From positions 23,269,851 to 23,333,850 of the forward strand of contig CM051029.1 of assembly GCA_027627225.1 (NCBI GenBank): DNA of 64,000 nt, read 5' to 3'. Source of the stretch: Congeria kusceri. Lineage: Eukaryota; Mollusca; Bivalvia; Myida; Dreissenidae. The notes below the pieces were generated by a model. That model ran no database searches, had not been told where the DNA came from, and worked only from the letters and a program-made list of their open reading frames with translations. Both the position numbers and the translations under genes were made by a program. Of the stretch, positions 1-12,466 are shown piece by piece (within the stretch, counting starts at the first letter, position 1; each line of letters begins with the position of its first letter).

Positions 1-219
1 TTGTATATGAAACAATAGATTTAACAATGTTTTCTAATCTGCAAAAATACTGTCAACTGTGTAAATTGTTTATCAACACAAGAGTCTGTTTAACGAAGTT
101 TGCAACAAATCTAATGCAAATCAGAGTCTAATGAGTCTTTCAAGGCAGTGATTGATAACACATGGCACAACTGTATTACTGTGACAAAAAACTAAGAATG
201 CAAAAGAAACAGACTACAC
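1..219. other. Intron 7 sequence without recognisable feature
   Basis: AT-rich sequence inside Fmr1 intron 7. No exon, repeat or RNA gene is visible. Confidence 0.5.
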
Positions 220-1300
220 ACAAGAAACGTGGAAATTCCACAACAACCAAATTTTTCTAACAAAATGCTTTAATGTCAGCACAAAAAAACTATTTTTAGT
301 AATAGTGACCATGATCTTCATTAAAATATCTCAATGTCTTCTCAAGCTATTGAGCGGAAACTGTTTGTATATTTTTAGTAATGGTGACCTTGACCTCACC
401 CACCCCATGCGAGGTCTAGATATAAGGTATTTATGTATGAACCATTTTTCAATTTTTGTAACAGTGATCTTGACCATGGCCCCACCCACCCCATATGCAA
501 TCCCAAGCCATGTCTCCATATAAGGTATCTATGTATTAAGTTTCATTAAAGTATCTAAATGCGTTATCAAGTTATTCAGCGGAAACCGTTTTTCTATTTT
601 TAGTAACAGTGACCTTGATCCACCCACCCCATATGCTATCCCAAGCAAGGTCTCGCTATAAGGTAGCTATGTATGAAGTTTCATTACAATAGCTCAATCC
701 GTTCTCGAGTTAGAGAGCGGAAACGAAAAGTGCTATGCCCGCCCGCCCAACGACATCTGCCAAATAACCAAATTTGTCTTCAAAAAATTTGGTTAAAAAC
801 TGATTATCCGTTTATACACATACACCTGTAACTACCATTTGGTCAAGGCTTTAAAAAATAGGGATTTCAAGTCGTTTTCAAGTTATTGAAGAGAAACCTT
901 TTTTTTATTTTTAGTAACGGTGACCTTGACTCCACCCAACCCATACGCAATGCCAACCAAGGTCTTGATATAAGGTATCTTTGTATGACATTTCATTAAA
1001 ATATCACAATTTGTTATAGAGTTATTAAGCAGAAACCGTTTTTTCCATTTTTTAAAAACAGTTACTTTGATCTTGACCCCACCCAACCCATATGCAATCC
1101 CAAACCAGGTCTTGATATTAGGTAACTAAGAATGAAGTTTCATTAAAAATATCTCAATGCGTTCTGGAATTATTGAGCAGAAACCCCAGTTTGATGACGC
1201 CCGAAACCTGCCCACTGCACGCCCACCCGCCCGAACAACAACATTCCCCAATCTAAAAACACCAATTTTTTTAACATTTGGTTAAAAAGTATTTCATTTA
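220..1300 (+). mobile_element. Hairpin-ended repeat element, family A (two adjoining copies)
   Basis: The copy opens with ACAAGAAACGTGGAAATTCC, followed by diverged tandem units of about 135 bp (GTGACCTTGACCCCACCCAC, then a GGTCTCGATATAAGGTATCT block, then TTATTGAGCGGAAACCG). It ends in a hairpin at about 764-795 (TAACCAAATTT / AAATTTGGTTA) followed by AAAA. A second, shorter copy follows from about 865, with a decayed hairpin near 1250-1290. Further copies lie at 19625-20400, 31133-33376 and, inverted, 60005-60540. The design (tandem core, terminal hairpin, no long TIR) resembles the pearl/Helentron-type non-autonomous elements described in bivalves; that assignment is inferred. Confidence 0.7.
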
Positions 1301-1982
1301 TTTCTACTATTTGAATAGTCGTTTGATATTCGAATAGTTGGTCATGTAGTTGAATAATCAAATATTCGACTATTGATTGACATCCCTACTTTATAACCAT
1401 CGACACTTCAACAGCATAAATTAAGCAACCAATTATTTTCTGAAAATATCCTTTTACATAAAAGAATACAGAAATATCATTTAAAATGTCAACAAATGCT
1501 GCAAGTATTCGGTGTGCCCAGGAAATCCAAGAGTAAGTTTTTAAAACAAGGCTGAACAGAAATAACAATTGTGCTTTGATGCAGTAAAGACAAAATGCAG
1601 AGAAAAAGCCGTAGGAAAATGGGAATGTAACAAGTACAAACCGCATGCAGATTGTATGTCGTACAATAGTCCTAAAAATAAAGAAAAATATATACTTATT
1701 ATATACTGAAAGTTTCAGACAATATGAAAGTTTTTCAGTTAATAATAATTGTTTATGTGGACCTGAAAATTTAGGTTTATTATTCATTGCTTGCAATAAA
1801 ATGCAACTGTATGTGCATATGCAACTTCTATGCCAGGCATATGAGTTTGTTCACAGGCTTCCTACTCAGAATTGTGGTCTGTGCACATTTTACTAACATG
1901 CTAGACTTTTAGTTGGCGTGCATATGATTTCTATGTTGCGTTCATCTGACTTCTATTTAAAAACCTAGTATGCAAAACCATG
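1301..1982. other. Intron 7 segment with one possible hAT end
   Basis: Near 1310-1387 lies an ATTCGAATA-rich stretch ending GACATCCCTA, which read on the minus strand starts TAGGGATGTCAATC, as many hAT ends do. No partner end was found. The rest is plain AT-rich intron. Confidence 0.3.
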
Positions 1983-2019
1983 GCCCGTATTCAAAAACCA
2001 TTCTTAGACTTAACAAGAT

Positions 2020-2354
2020 GACCGTCAGGACCTAGGTCGCTCACCTGAGGGGCTAAGCAAGTTTCAAGTTGATTAGGCAACAAATGTGGCCTCTAGAGAG
2101 TTCACAAGCTTTTTCTTTAATTTGCCCTGGTGACCTAGTTTTTGACCCCACATGACCCAGGTTCGAACACGACCAGATATACCAGAAATGTTCAGAGCAA
2201 ATTTCATGTTGATTTGGCAGATTTGGCCTCTAAGATGTGTTAACAAGCTTTTTCTTCAATTTGCCCAAGTGACCTAATTCTTGACACCACATAACCTAGT
2301 TTTGACAAAAGGAGATCACAAAAGCTCGCCATGAGCACGTGGTGAGCTTAAATT
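2020..2354 (+). mobile_element. Short diverged copy of hairpin-ended family D
   Basis: It contains GGTCGCTCACCTGAG near the start, repeated phrases such as TTTGCCCTGGTGACCTAG, and ends GATCACAAAAGCTCGCCATG AGCACGTGGTGAGCTTAAA, the diverged hairpin terminus of the family seen intact at 36546-36579 and 40425-40458. Confidence 0.55.
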
Positions 2355-2507
2355 AAATAACAGACTTAGACTCGACTAGAAATGTGTCCACAGACACAGA
2401 TACCCCCACTTATGCAGCCATGTCTACATGGCGGCGCTTTTTCTGTATATACAAATAATTTTGCAAAAACAGAATTGTCCTTTGATATTTTACTTTCTGC
2501 TTATGTA

Positions 2508-3428
2508 CGAGGGCTTTTTCATTAATTCGCAGAATTCTCTTCTCAAAAGTTTATTTTTCAATCAACTTATATGAAAACACATGAACAAGCTGTATGACAC
2601 ATATCCTATGATATTTTATAATGCGTTTTTGTTTTCTTTAATTTATGGAAGATTTAGTGGTATCAATACCACTATTTATCGACTTGAAGCACGCCAGTTT
2701 TTATACATTTGAAACGCACTGAATAGTCAAATGTTATGCATTTTTGGCTCAACGTCATTTCCAGTAAGTTTGAAAACATTGTGTGGAACGGTTTCCTCCC
2801 AGCATCATTTTATCGCCATGACATCGCTTAATCGCTTGACGTCAACAGACGATGTTGAGTTACGTTCCGTTGTCAAATTTTGCGTTGTATTCCGGCGGAA
2901 ACATTTAAACAAATCAAAACTTGGTTATATTACAAAAGTGTGGAAAGACATTTGTGTACAAATGGCATGCACGATTTGGAGACGGTAGAAACCCGCCCTA
3001 CAGTCCAGACTTAGCCCCTATGGACTTCCGTTTATTTCCCAACCTTAGGAATGAACTAAGTGGTCAACGCCTTGAAACATCATTAGAATTACTCAACAAA
3101 TCGAGAGAAATTATTTCATCATTCAATAAGGATTGGTTCAATGTCAAATGTGACCAGTGGGTAAATAGCCATTTAAGGTGTGTGGCTACAGGTGGTGACT
3201 AGGTCGAGAAAGGGAACTGCACTCTTCAATTTGACGTTTAGGTGACGTTAAATTGACGTACTCTTGTTCAATGTTCCATATAAAATTAACTGTATTGTGT
3301 ATCACTCTAATTTTGGTCTAAAAGTCAGTCATAAGTAAATGTATCCCAAGATGTATTTTGCTTTTCTATGAAATCACCTAAGGCAGAAGAAATAGAGTTA
3401 TTCCGCGAATTTATGAAACAGTGTGAAG
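2508..3428 (+). mobile_element. Internally deleted mariner element with TIRs and TA target duplication
   Basis: Left TIR at 2508-2539 (CGAGGGCTTTTTCATTAATT...) and right TIR at 3395-3428 are imperfect inverted repeats sharing the core TTTCATWAATTCGCRGAA. TA flanks both ends (2506-2507 and 3429-3430), the Tc1/mariner target duplication. The 921-bp length is short for a mariner of about 1.3 kb. The remaining coding sequence is the N-terminal helix-turn-helix joined straight to the C-terminal catalytic part, so this copy cannot encode an active enzyme. Confidence 0.82.
2840..3202 (+). pseudogene. Mariner transposase relic (N- and C-terminal parts fused, central part deleted)
   Basis: Near 2850 the translation TDDVELRSVVKFCV resembles the mariner N-terminal helix-turn-helix region. 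From 2921 a second frame gives VYKWHARFGDGR, the classic end of the DNA-binding domain, joined directly to NPPYSPDLAPMDFRLFPNLR, the block with the third catalytic Asp (here in APMDF; mariner D,D34D class). It ends WVNSHLRCVATGGD and a stop. The segment with the first two catalytic Asp residues is absent, and a frameshift separates the two parts. This is a dead relic. Confidence 0.8.
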
Positions 3429-3430
3429 TA

Positions 3431-3640
3431 ATTTGGATATCACAAAATAGTTTTAGTACTGACAAAAAATCAATAAAGGGTAGTAATTAAAACTTTAAGG
3501 CAATTATGAGTTATGGTTCTTATATGCTTCACTTACTCTTGCTATCTTATATCATTCTGTGCAAAATCAACAAAATGCCTGTTATCATTTTTGAATTATG
3601 CTTTGCACAATCCTGATTTAAGGGAAGTAATTCACTAACT
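3431..3640. other. Unassigned intron 7 sequence
   Basis: No exon or repeat structure recognised. Confidence 0.4.
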
Positions 3641-3644
3641 TCAC

Positions 3645-5398
3645 AGTCAGGTTCGTGCATGCAACACATCATCTGGTGATCGTGATCATTTCTGGCAATT
3701 TATCTGAAAATCCCTGCATGCATGACAACATGATGCTCTGGAAAATTATTTGACCTTTGACCTTGATTAATGACCTTGATCTTTCAGCTACAGACCTGGT
3801 TCTTGAACGCCACATGCCGTCTCATAATGCTTACCACTTCTGCTACGTTATTTGAAAAAAATTTATGCCGGACAAAATTATGCTCCAGACAGAATCCATG
3901 GACTTAATTCTTATACTTGACCTTTGACCTTTAAGTGACCTTGACCTTGGACCTAGTTTTTGCAGGCGACACATCGCCTTATAATCGTTATCACTTCTGC
4001 CAAGTTATTTGAAAATCCTTCAATGCTGGACAGAGTTATTGCCTGGACAAGAATCTAAACATATATACATATACTTGACCTTAAAGTGTGACCTTGACCT
4101 TGGACCAAGGCACCTGGTTCTTGCATGCGACACCGCCGCATAATGCTTATCACTTATCCCAAGTCGTTTGAAAATCCTTTCCTGGTAGAGAACATTATGC
4201 TCCGGACATTGTATATGGCCTAAATTCTTATATTTGACCTTTGACCTTTTAGTGTGACCTTGACATTATACAAAGGGACGTGGTTCTTGCACGCAACACA
4301 CCGACACACCATGCTTAGCACTTCGTCCAAGTTAGTTTAAAATCCTTCCCTGCTGGACAAAATTATGCTTCAGACAGTATCTATGGCTTAAATGACCTTT
4401 AAGTGTGACCTTGACCTTGGACCTGATTCTTGCGTGCGACAAACAGTCTCGCTTGTGCCAAGTTATTTGAAATTCCTTCCAATGCTAGACAAAATTATGC
4501 TCCAGACAAAGTCTAAGGGATTAAATTTTTATATTTGACCTTTGACCTTTAAGTGTGACCTTGACCTTGGACCTAGGGACCTGGTTCTTGCGCGCGACAC
4601 ACCGTCTCCCCTAGCTCAACACAATTATGCCAAGTGTTTTTAAATTCCTTCCATGCTTGACAAAATTATGGCTTAAATTCTTATATTTTACCTTTAAGTG
4701 TGACCTTAACCTTGGACCTAAGGATCTGGTTCTTGCACGTGACACAGTCTCACCAAGCTCAATACTTGTGCCAAGTCATTTGAAAATCCTTCCATGCTGG
4801 ACAATATTATGCTCCGGACAGGGTCTATGGCTTAAATTCTTATATTTGACATGTGACCTTTAAGTGTGACCTTGACCTTGGACCTGGTTCCTGCGCGCGA
4901 CACACCGTCTTACCATGCTCAACACTTGTGCCAAGTTATTTGAAATTCCATCCATGCTAGACAAAATTCTGCTCAGGACAGGGTCTATGGCTTAAATTCT
5001 TATATTTGACATGTGACCTTTAAGTGTGACCTTAACCTTGGACCTAGGAACCTGGTTCTTGCGCGCGACACACCGCCTCACCATGCTCAACATTTGTGCC
5101 AAGTTATTTGAAATTCCTTCCATGCTGGACAAAATTATGCTCCGGACAAGGATAGAAGGCTTAAATTCTTATATTTGACCTTTAATTGTGGCCTTGACCT
5201 TGGACCTAGGAACCTGGTTCCTGTGCGTGACACACCGTCTCATAATGCTTAACATTTCTGCCAAGTTATTTGAAAATCCTCCAATGCTGGACAAAGTTAT
5301 TGTCCGGACAAGAGTCCGAACATACGTACATACGTACGTACCCACGGACAGGGTAAACTCTATATGCCCCCCCATCATTGATTGTGGGGGCATAAAAA
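3645..5398 (+). mobile_element. Hairpin-ended tandem element, family B (about ten 165-bp units)
   Basis: Units of about 165 bp repeat the phrases TTTGACCTTTAAGTGTGACC, TTGACCTTGGACCTAGG, TGGTTCTTGCGCGCGACACA and CTGGACAAAATTATGCTCCG. After a short ACGTACGTACG-type microsatellite (5322-5340), the element ends in a hairpin at about 5363-5393 (TATGCCCCCCC ... GTGGGGGCATA) followed by a run of A. The left end is not sharply defined. It ends about 110 bp from the donor of Fmr1 exon 7. Confidence 0.7.
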
Positions 5399-5511
5399 AA
5401 ATACACCAAAAGTAACTGCAAACAAAACAAGAACATTCATCATAAAGCCACATGCTGCCTAGAAAGAACATAGAAATGCCACAAGTTAAAGAGAAATAGT
5501 AAGGCAATTAC

Positions 5512-5628
5512 CTGCAGTTTTTTCACAGCTTCTTCTGTGCGGTGTTTAAGCAGAGATTTCTGCCGGAGATTTCGCACATGCATGTCACCCATCATAGATG
5601 CCCGCTTTATCACAGATGGATTGGTTGA
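5512..5628 (-). CDS. Fmr1: Fmr1 coding exon 7: KH0 end, leading to KH1
   Basis: The 117-nt, 39-codon exon has acceptor gaaatg side tttcag and donor CTGCAG|gtaatt, phase 0 at both ends. It encodes STNPSVIKRASMMGDMHVRN and then LRQKSLLKHRTEEAVKKLQ. The human exon 7 has [20 protein letters not shown] followed by LRTKLSLIMRNEEASKQLE and is also 117 nt. KRA-M--DMH-R-LR is the KH0 helix that carries FMRP Arg138-region contacts downstream of Tudor 2. Intron 7 begins here and runs off the left edge. A hairpin-ended tandem element lies about 110 bp into it. Confidence 0.95.
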
Positions 5629-5639
5629 CTGAAATGAAA

Positions 5640-6420
5640 GGATTCATTATATTGGTTAATCTAATTGTATCTACTATCAATGCATTGTTGACAGCCTACG
5701 TTTTGTACGTTTATAGCAATTAGTGGAGTATTTGGTTCTTTAACGTGCTTTTTCAAGTAAATCACAAGTGCTGCCAAATACACAACCATACTGTTGGGAA
5801 ATACCTCAACAATAAAAAGACAGGACACACGATGCCATTCACTAAATAAGCCAAAAGCTAAAAATTTGAAAGAAAATTATTTTTGGCAACAAAATTTTAT
5901 TTATAAAAACCTACACATTTTTCAAAATAAATATGTTTTTCACAAACTCGCTAACAAATTTGTTTAGCCCGGGGGAGCCCTGCAAGAGGGCTATGAGTGC
6001 CCTGGGTTACTCAACTGAGGTTAATTGGGCAAATGCAGCTACATAATGAGGAAAAACCACCTTGCATTGCAGTTCATGTGGTTGGACAAACAAAGATGAC
6101 TTCAGGCGAATTTGGTGCCCAAAAGATATTTACAGTTTTACATATTATGAAAAATGAATCACCATTGCGTTGTGTCATGGTGTGAAAAGTTGTGGCATCA
6201 ATGTGTATCACATTCATGCTTCCATGTTATCTTGATTACGGGACCTGAGAGTTTGTTAGTAGGACGCATCTTTTATTTAATCGCGAAATCAAACTTTAAT
6301 TTTTTTTATAGTTTAAAATGATTTGACAATGGATTGGCCTTAATTGTAGTATCTTTTGCAACTGTAAAACAAACATGCCCCGTCACTGTTTTAATATACT
6401 GAATCTGATTTTTTTCATAA
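5640..6420. other. Unassigned intron 6 sequence upstream of exon 7
   Basis: Includes the pyrimidine-rich acceptor approach to exon 7 on the minus strand. A small open frame at 5997-6185 has no recognisable similarity and is judged accidental. Confidence 0.4.
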
Positions 6421-6872
6421 ACAAGAGCTGTCTCAGTAAAGCGCGCTCGACTATTGCAACCGCTTTGTCCGAGTTATTGGCCTTTATTACTACAAAAAGG
6501 CATAATTCTGCTAAAATGCTGGTCAAAGTTATGTGCCTTGGCCAGTGACCTTATACAATGACTTTTAAGACATGTGTGAAGTTTTAATTGAATATCTGTA
6601 GCAGATATAGAGATATTAAGCTGTTGCACGCAAACTTTAATCTGAAATGTTTAAGTACAAAAAGGGGCATAATTCTATTAAATTGCAGGTCAGAGTTATG
6701 GGCCTTGGTCAGTGACCTCACATAATGAGCCCGAATACATGTGTGAAGTTTTAATTGAATATCTGTAGTAGTTACAGAGATATGGACTTGTTGCACGCAA
6801 ACCTTAACCAGAGCTGACGAACGGGCGAGTAGTATAGCTCGAACTATTCGGTGAATAGTCGAGCTGATAATA
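6421..6872 (+). mobile_element. Hairpin-ended element, family C
   Basis: Starts ACAAGAGCTGTCTCAGTAAA with GCGCGCTCGACTATTG following, and holds two units of about 170 bp with the phrase AAAAAGGGGCATAATTCT. It ends in the hairpin 6836-6865 (AGCTCGAACTATTC / GAATAGTCGAGCT). The same start and end recur at 13338-14060, 19555-20905 and, inverted, 62226-63093. Confidence 0.7.
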
Positions 6873-7279
6873 ATACTACATATAAAACATGTTGCATTTA
6901 AATATATTATCAAATATAATACAAAAATAACAATGATTACAAGTACAAGACCATCTACAACTTCTAGTTATTAAAAGTACAATGTACATGCACTACGAAG
7001 ATATGACACTTCCCCAATAACACCTTAATTATGCCAAACAAAGGATGGAAAGCAAGCATCTGGTGTCACTTGAAGAGGTGTGAAAACATCAGTCAGCGAT
7101 TCGAATACTCCAGCTATTTTTACATTGAATAAAGAAGGAAAGATTGTAGAACCACGACACTTGTTCTTATTACACCATCATTTCGTATAATGGTGATTCA
7201 CATAATCCGGATTTCACAATATCTTGTTATGGGAATGTGTCACACAAAAACTATTTCCATAATTGCTCAAGGTCTAAGT
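6873..7279. other. Unassigned intron 6 sequence
   Basis: No feature recognised before the start of the 34-bp array. Confidence 0.4.
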
Positions 7280-10200
7280 AATATTTAGCTGCCAGTACTA
7301 CTAATGTCCATGCAGTATTTAGCTGTCAGTAATACTAATGTCCATGCTGTATTTAGCTGTCAGTACTACTTATGTCCATGCAGTATTTAGCTGCCAGTAC
7401 TACTAATGTCCATGCAATATTGAGCTGTCAGTACTACTAATGTCCATGCAGTATTTAGATGTCAGTACTACTAATATCAATGCTGTATTTAGCTGCCAGT
7501 ACTACTAATATCCAAGCAGAATTTAGCTGTCAATACTACTAATATCCATGCAGTATTTAGCTGCCAGTACTACTAATGTCCGTGCAGTATTTAGCTGTCA
7601 GTACTACTAATGTCCATGCAGTATTTAGTTGTCAGTACTACTTGTGTCCATGCAGTATTTAGCAGTCAGTACTACTTATGTCCATGCAATATTAAGCTGT
7701 CAGTACTACTAATGTCCATGCAGTATTTAGCTGTCAGTACTACTAATGTCCATGCAGTATTTTGCTGCCAGTACAACTTATGTCCATGCAGTATTTAGCT
7801 GTCAGTACTACTAATGTCCATGCAGTATTTAGCTGTCAGTACTACTAATGTCCATGCAGTATTTAGCTGTCAGTACTACTAATGTCCATGCAGTATTTAG
7901 CTGTCAGTACTACTAATGTCCATGTAATAGTTAGCTGCCAGTACTACTAATGTCCATGCAGTATTTAGCTGTCAGTACTATTAATGTCAATGCAGTATTT
8001 AGCTGTCTGTACTACTAATGTCCATGCAGTATTTAGCTGTCAGTACTACTAATGTCAATGCAGTATTTAGCTGTCAGTACTACTAATGTCCATGTAATAG
8101 TTAGCTGCCAGTACTACTAATGTCAATGCAGTATTTAGCTGTCAGTACTACTAATGTCCATGCAGTATTTAGCTGTCAGTACTACTAATGTCCATGCAGT
8201 ATTTAGCTGTCAGTACTACTAATGTCCATGCAGTATTTAGCTGTCAGTACTACTAATGTCCATGCAGTATTTAGCTGTCAGTACTACTAATGTCCATGCA
8301 GTATTTAGCTGTCAGTACTACTAATGTCCATGCAGTATTTAGCTGTCAGTACTATTAATGTCAATGCAGTATTTAGCTGTCTGTACTACTAATGTCCATG
8401 CAGTATTTAGCTGTCAGTACTACTAATGTCCATGTAATAGTTAGCTGCCAGTACTACTAATGTCCATGCAGTATTTAGCTGTCAGTACTATTAATGTCAA
8501 TGCAGTATTTAGCTGTCTGTACTACTAATGTCCATGCAGTATTTAGCTGTCAGTACTACTAATGTCAATGCAGTATTTAGCTGTCAGTACTACTAATGTC
8601 CATGTAATAGTTAGCTGCCAGTACTACTAATGTCAATGCAGTATTTAGCTGTCAGTACTACTAATGTCCATGCAGTATTTAGCTGTCAGTACTACTAATG
8701 TCCATGCAGTATTTAGCTGTCAGTACTACTAATGTCCATGCAGTATTTAGCTGTCAGTACTACTAATGTCCATGCAGTATTTAGCTGTCAGTACTACTAA
8801 TGTCCATGCAGTATTTAGCTGCCAGTACTACTAATGTCCATGCAGTATTTAGCTGTCAGTACTATTAATGTCAATGCAGTATTTAGCTGTCTGTACTACT
8901 AATGTCCATGCAGTATTTAGCTGTCAGTACTACTAATGTCCATGCAGTATTTAGCTGTCAGTACTACTAATGTCCATGCAGTATTTAGCTGTCAGTACTA
9001 CTAATGTCCATGCAGTATTAAGCTTTCAGTACTACTAATGTCCATGAAGTATTTAGCTGTCAGTACTACTAATGTCCATGCAGTATTTAGCTGCCAGTAC
9101 TACTAATGTCCATGCAGTATTTAGCTCTCAGTACTACTAATGTCCATGCAGTATTTAGCTGCCAGTACTACTAATGTCCATGCAGTATTTAGCTGTCAGT
9201 ACTACTAATGTCCATGCAGTATTTAGCTGTCAGTACTACTAATATCCATGCTGTATTTAGCTGTCAGTACTACTAATGTCCATGCAATATTTAGCTGCCA
9301 ATACTACTAATGTCCATGCAATATTTAGCTGTCAGTACTACTAATGTCCATGCAGTATTTAGGTGTCCGTACTACTAATATCCATGCTGTATTTAGCTGT
9401 CAGTACTACTAATGTCCATGCAGTATTTAGCTGTCAGTACTACTAATGTTCATGCAGTATTTAGCTGTCATTACTACTAATGTCCATGCAATATTTAGCT
9501 GTCAGTACTACTAATATCCATGCTGTATTTAGCTGTCAGTACTACTAATGTCCATGCAGTATTTAGCTGTCAGTACTACTAATGTCCATGCAATATTTAG
9601 CTGTCAGTACTACTTATGTCCATGCAGTATTTAGCTGTCAGTACTACTTATGTCCATGCTGTATTTAGCTGTCAGTACTACTAATATCCATGCAGTATTT
9701 AGCTGTCAGTACTACTAATATCCATGCAGTATTTACAAGTCAGTACTACTAATGTCCATGCAATATTTAGCTGCCAGTACACTAATATCCATGCAATATT
9801 TAGCTGCCAGTACTACTAATATCCATGCAGTATTTAGCTGTCAGTACTACCTATTTCCATGTAATATTTAGCTGTCAGTACTACTTATGTCCATGCAATA
9901 TTTAGCTGCCAGTACTACTAGTGTCCATGCAGTATTCAGCTGCCAGTACTACTAATATCCATGCAATATTTAGCTGACAGCACAACTAATGTCCATGCTG
10001 TATTTAGCTGTCAGTACTAATTATGTCCATGCTGTATTTAGCTGCCAGTACTACTTATGTCCATGCAATATTTAGCTGCCAGTACAACTAATGTCAATGC
10101 AGTATTTAGCTGTCAGTACTACTAATATCCATGCAGTATTTAGCAGTCAGTACTACTAATGTCCATGCAGTATTTAGCTGTCATTACTACTAATATCCAA

Positions 10201-12466
10201 GCAGTATTTAGCTGTCAGTACTACTAGTGTCCGTGCAGTATTTAGCTGTCAGTACTACTAGTGTCCATGCAGTATTCAGCTGCCAGTACTACTAATATCC
10301 ATGCAATATTTAGATGTCAGCACTACTAATGTCCATGCTGTATTTAGCTGTCAGTACTACTTATGCCATGCTGTATTTAGCTGCCAGTACTACATATGTC
10401 CATGCATTATTTAGATGCCAGTACTACTAATGTCAATGCAGTATTTATCTCACAGTACTACTAATATCCATGCAGTATTTAGCAGTCAGTACTACTAATG
10501 TCCATGCAGTATTTAGCTGTCAGTACTACTAATATCCGAGTAGTATTTAGCTGTCAGTACTACTAGTGTCCGTGCAGTATTTAGCTGTCAGTACTACTAA
10601 TGTCCATGCAGTATTTAGCTGTCAGTACTACTAATGTCCATGCAATATTTAGCTGTCAGTACTACTAATGTCCATGCAGTATTTAGCTGCCTGTACTACT
10701 AATTCCATGCAGTATTTAGCTGCCAGTACTACTAATGTCCATGCAATATTTAGCTGCCAGTACTACTTATGTCCATGCAGTATTTAGATGTCAGCACTAC
10801 TAATGTCCATGCAGTATTTAGCTGCCAGTACTACTAATTCCATGCAGTATTTAGCTGCCAGTATTACTAATATCCGTGCTATATTTAGCTGCCAGTACTA
10901 CTAATGTCCATGCAGTATTTAGCTGCCAGTACTACTAATGTCCATGCAGTATTTAGCTGCCAGTACTACTAATGTCCGTGCAGTATTTAACTGTCAGTAC
11001 TACTTATGTCCATGCTGTATTTAGCTGTCAGTACTAGTAATGTCCATGCAGTATTTAGCTGTCAGTGCTATAAATGTCCATGCAATATTTAGCTGCCAGT
11101 ACTACTAATGTCCAGGCTATATTTAGCTGCCAGTACTACTAATGTCCATGCAATATTTAGCTGCCAGTACTACTAATGTCCATGCGGTATTTAGCTGCCA
11201 GTACTACTAATGTCCATGCAGTATTAAGCTATCAGTACTACTAGTGTCCATGCAGTATTTAGCTGCCAGTACTACTAATGTCAATGCAGTATTTAGCTGT
11301 CAGTACTACTAGTGTCCGTGCAGTATTTAGCTGCCAGTACTACTAATGTCCGTGCAGTATTTTGGTGTCAGTACTACTAATGTCCATGCAATATTTAGCT
11401 GCCAGTACTACTAATGTCCATGCTATATTTAGCTGCCAGTACTACTAATGTCCATGCAATATTTAGCTGCCAGTACTGCTAATTTCCATGCAGCATTTAG
11501 CTGCCAGTACTACTAATGTCCATGCAGTATTTAGCTGTCAGTACTACTAATGTCCATGCAGTATTAAGCTGTCAGTACTACTAATGTCCATGCAGTATTT
11601 AGCTGTCAGTACTACTAGTGTCCGTGCAATATTTAGCTGTCAGTAATACTAATGTCCATGCAGTATTTAGCTGCCAGTATTACTAATATCCGTGCTATAT
11701 TTAGCTGCCAGTACTACTAATGTCCATGCAGTATTTAGCTGCCAGTACTACTAATGTCCATGCAGTATTTAGCTGCCAGTACTACTAATGTCCGTGCAGT
11801 ATTTAACTGTCAGTACTACTTATGTCCATGCTGTATTTAGCTGTCAGTACTAGTAATGTCCATGCAGTATTTAGCTGTCAGTACTATTAATGTCCATGCA
11901 ATATTTAGCTGCCAGTACTACTAATGTCCAGGCTATATTTAGCTGCCAGTACTACTAATGTCCATGCAATATTTAGCTGCCAGTACTACTAATGTCCATG
12001 CAGTATTTAGCTGCCAGTACTACTAATGTCCATGCAATATTTAGCTGTCAGTACTACTAATGTCCATGCAATATTTAGCTGTCAGTACTACTAGTGTCCG
12101 TGCAATATTTAGCTGTCAGTAATACTAATGTCCATGCAGTATTTAGCTGTCAGTACTACTAATGTCCATGCAATATTTAGCTGCCAGTACTACTAATGTC
12201 CATGCAGTATTTAGCTGTCAGTACTACTAATGTCCATGCAATATTTAGCTGCCAGTACTACTAATGTCCATGCAAAATTTAATTGTCAGTGCTTCTAATG
12301 TCCATGCAGTATTTAGCTGCCAGAACTACTAATGTCCATGCAGTATTTAGCTGCCAGAACTACTAATGTCCATGCAGTATTAAGCTGTCAGTACTACTAA
12401 TGTCCATGCAGTAGTAAGCTGTCAGTACTACTAATGTCCATGATATATTTAGCTATCAGTACTCAC
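7280..12466 (-). repeat. 34-bp minisatellite of Fmr1 intron 6, phased to the exon 6 donor
   Basis: About 150 units of 34 bp fill 5.2 kb. Read in the Fmr1 sense, the first unit is GTGAGTACTGATAGCTAAAT plus ATATCATGGACATTA and starts at the first intron base; the consensus unit starts GTAGTACTGACAGCTAAATA and ends CTGCATGGACATTA. The array therefore abuts exon 6 with no spacer. Units near 8000-8900 are nearly identical and contain longer repeated blocks, a sign of recent homogenisation; units near the left end and from 9700 rightward are more diverged. The unit donor (TTA|GTAGTA) is weaker than the real one (ATA|GTGAGT). Confidence 0.95.

Noticed and set aside
1386..1796. 136-residue minus-strand frame
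   Set aside because: Hydrophobic residues follow from AT-rich sequence. No motif, splice pattern or relation to the Fmr1 protein is seen.
5308..5345. Functional promoter or binding-site cluster in the ACGTACGTACG stretch
   Set aside because: It is the microsatellite that precedes the terminal hairpin in this repeat family.
1..5511. Fmr1 exon 8 (start of KH1)
   Set aside because: No stretch on the minus strand resembles the expected S-R-Q-L-A-x-x-F-x-E-x-F-I-V or G-L-A-I-G-T-H-G motifs. The exon must lie left of the window.
7610..7798. Repetitive open frame encoding a Cys/Val-rich repeat protein
   Set aside because: It exists only because the 34-bp unit happens to lack stops in some registers for a few copies. 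It is antisense to Fmr1 and not exon-like.
7280..12466. CRISPR-like array of regular repeats
   Set aside because: Units are contiguous with no variable spacers, and the setting is a eukaryotic intron. It is a tandem minisatellite.
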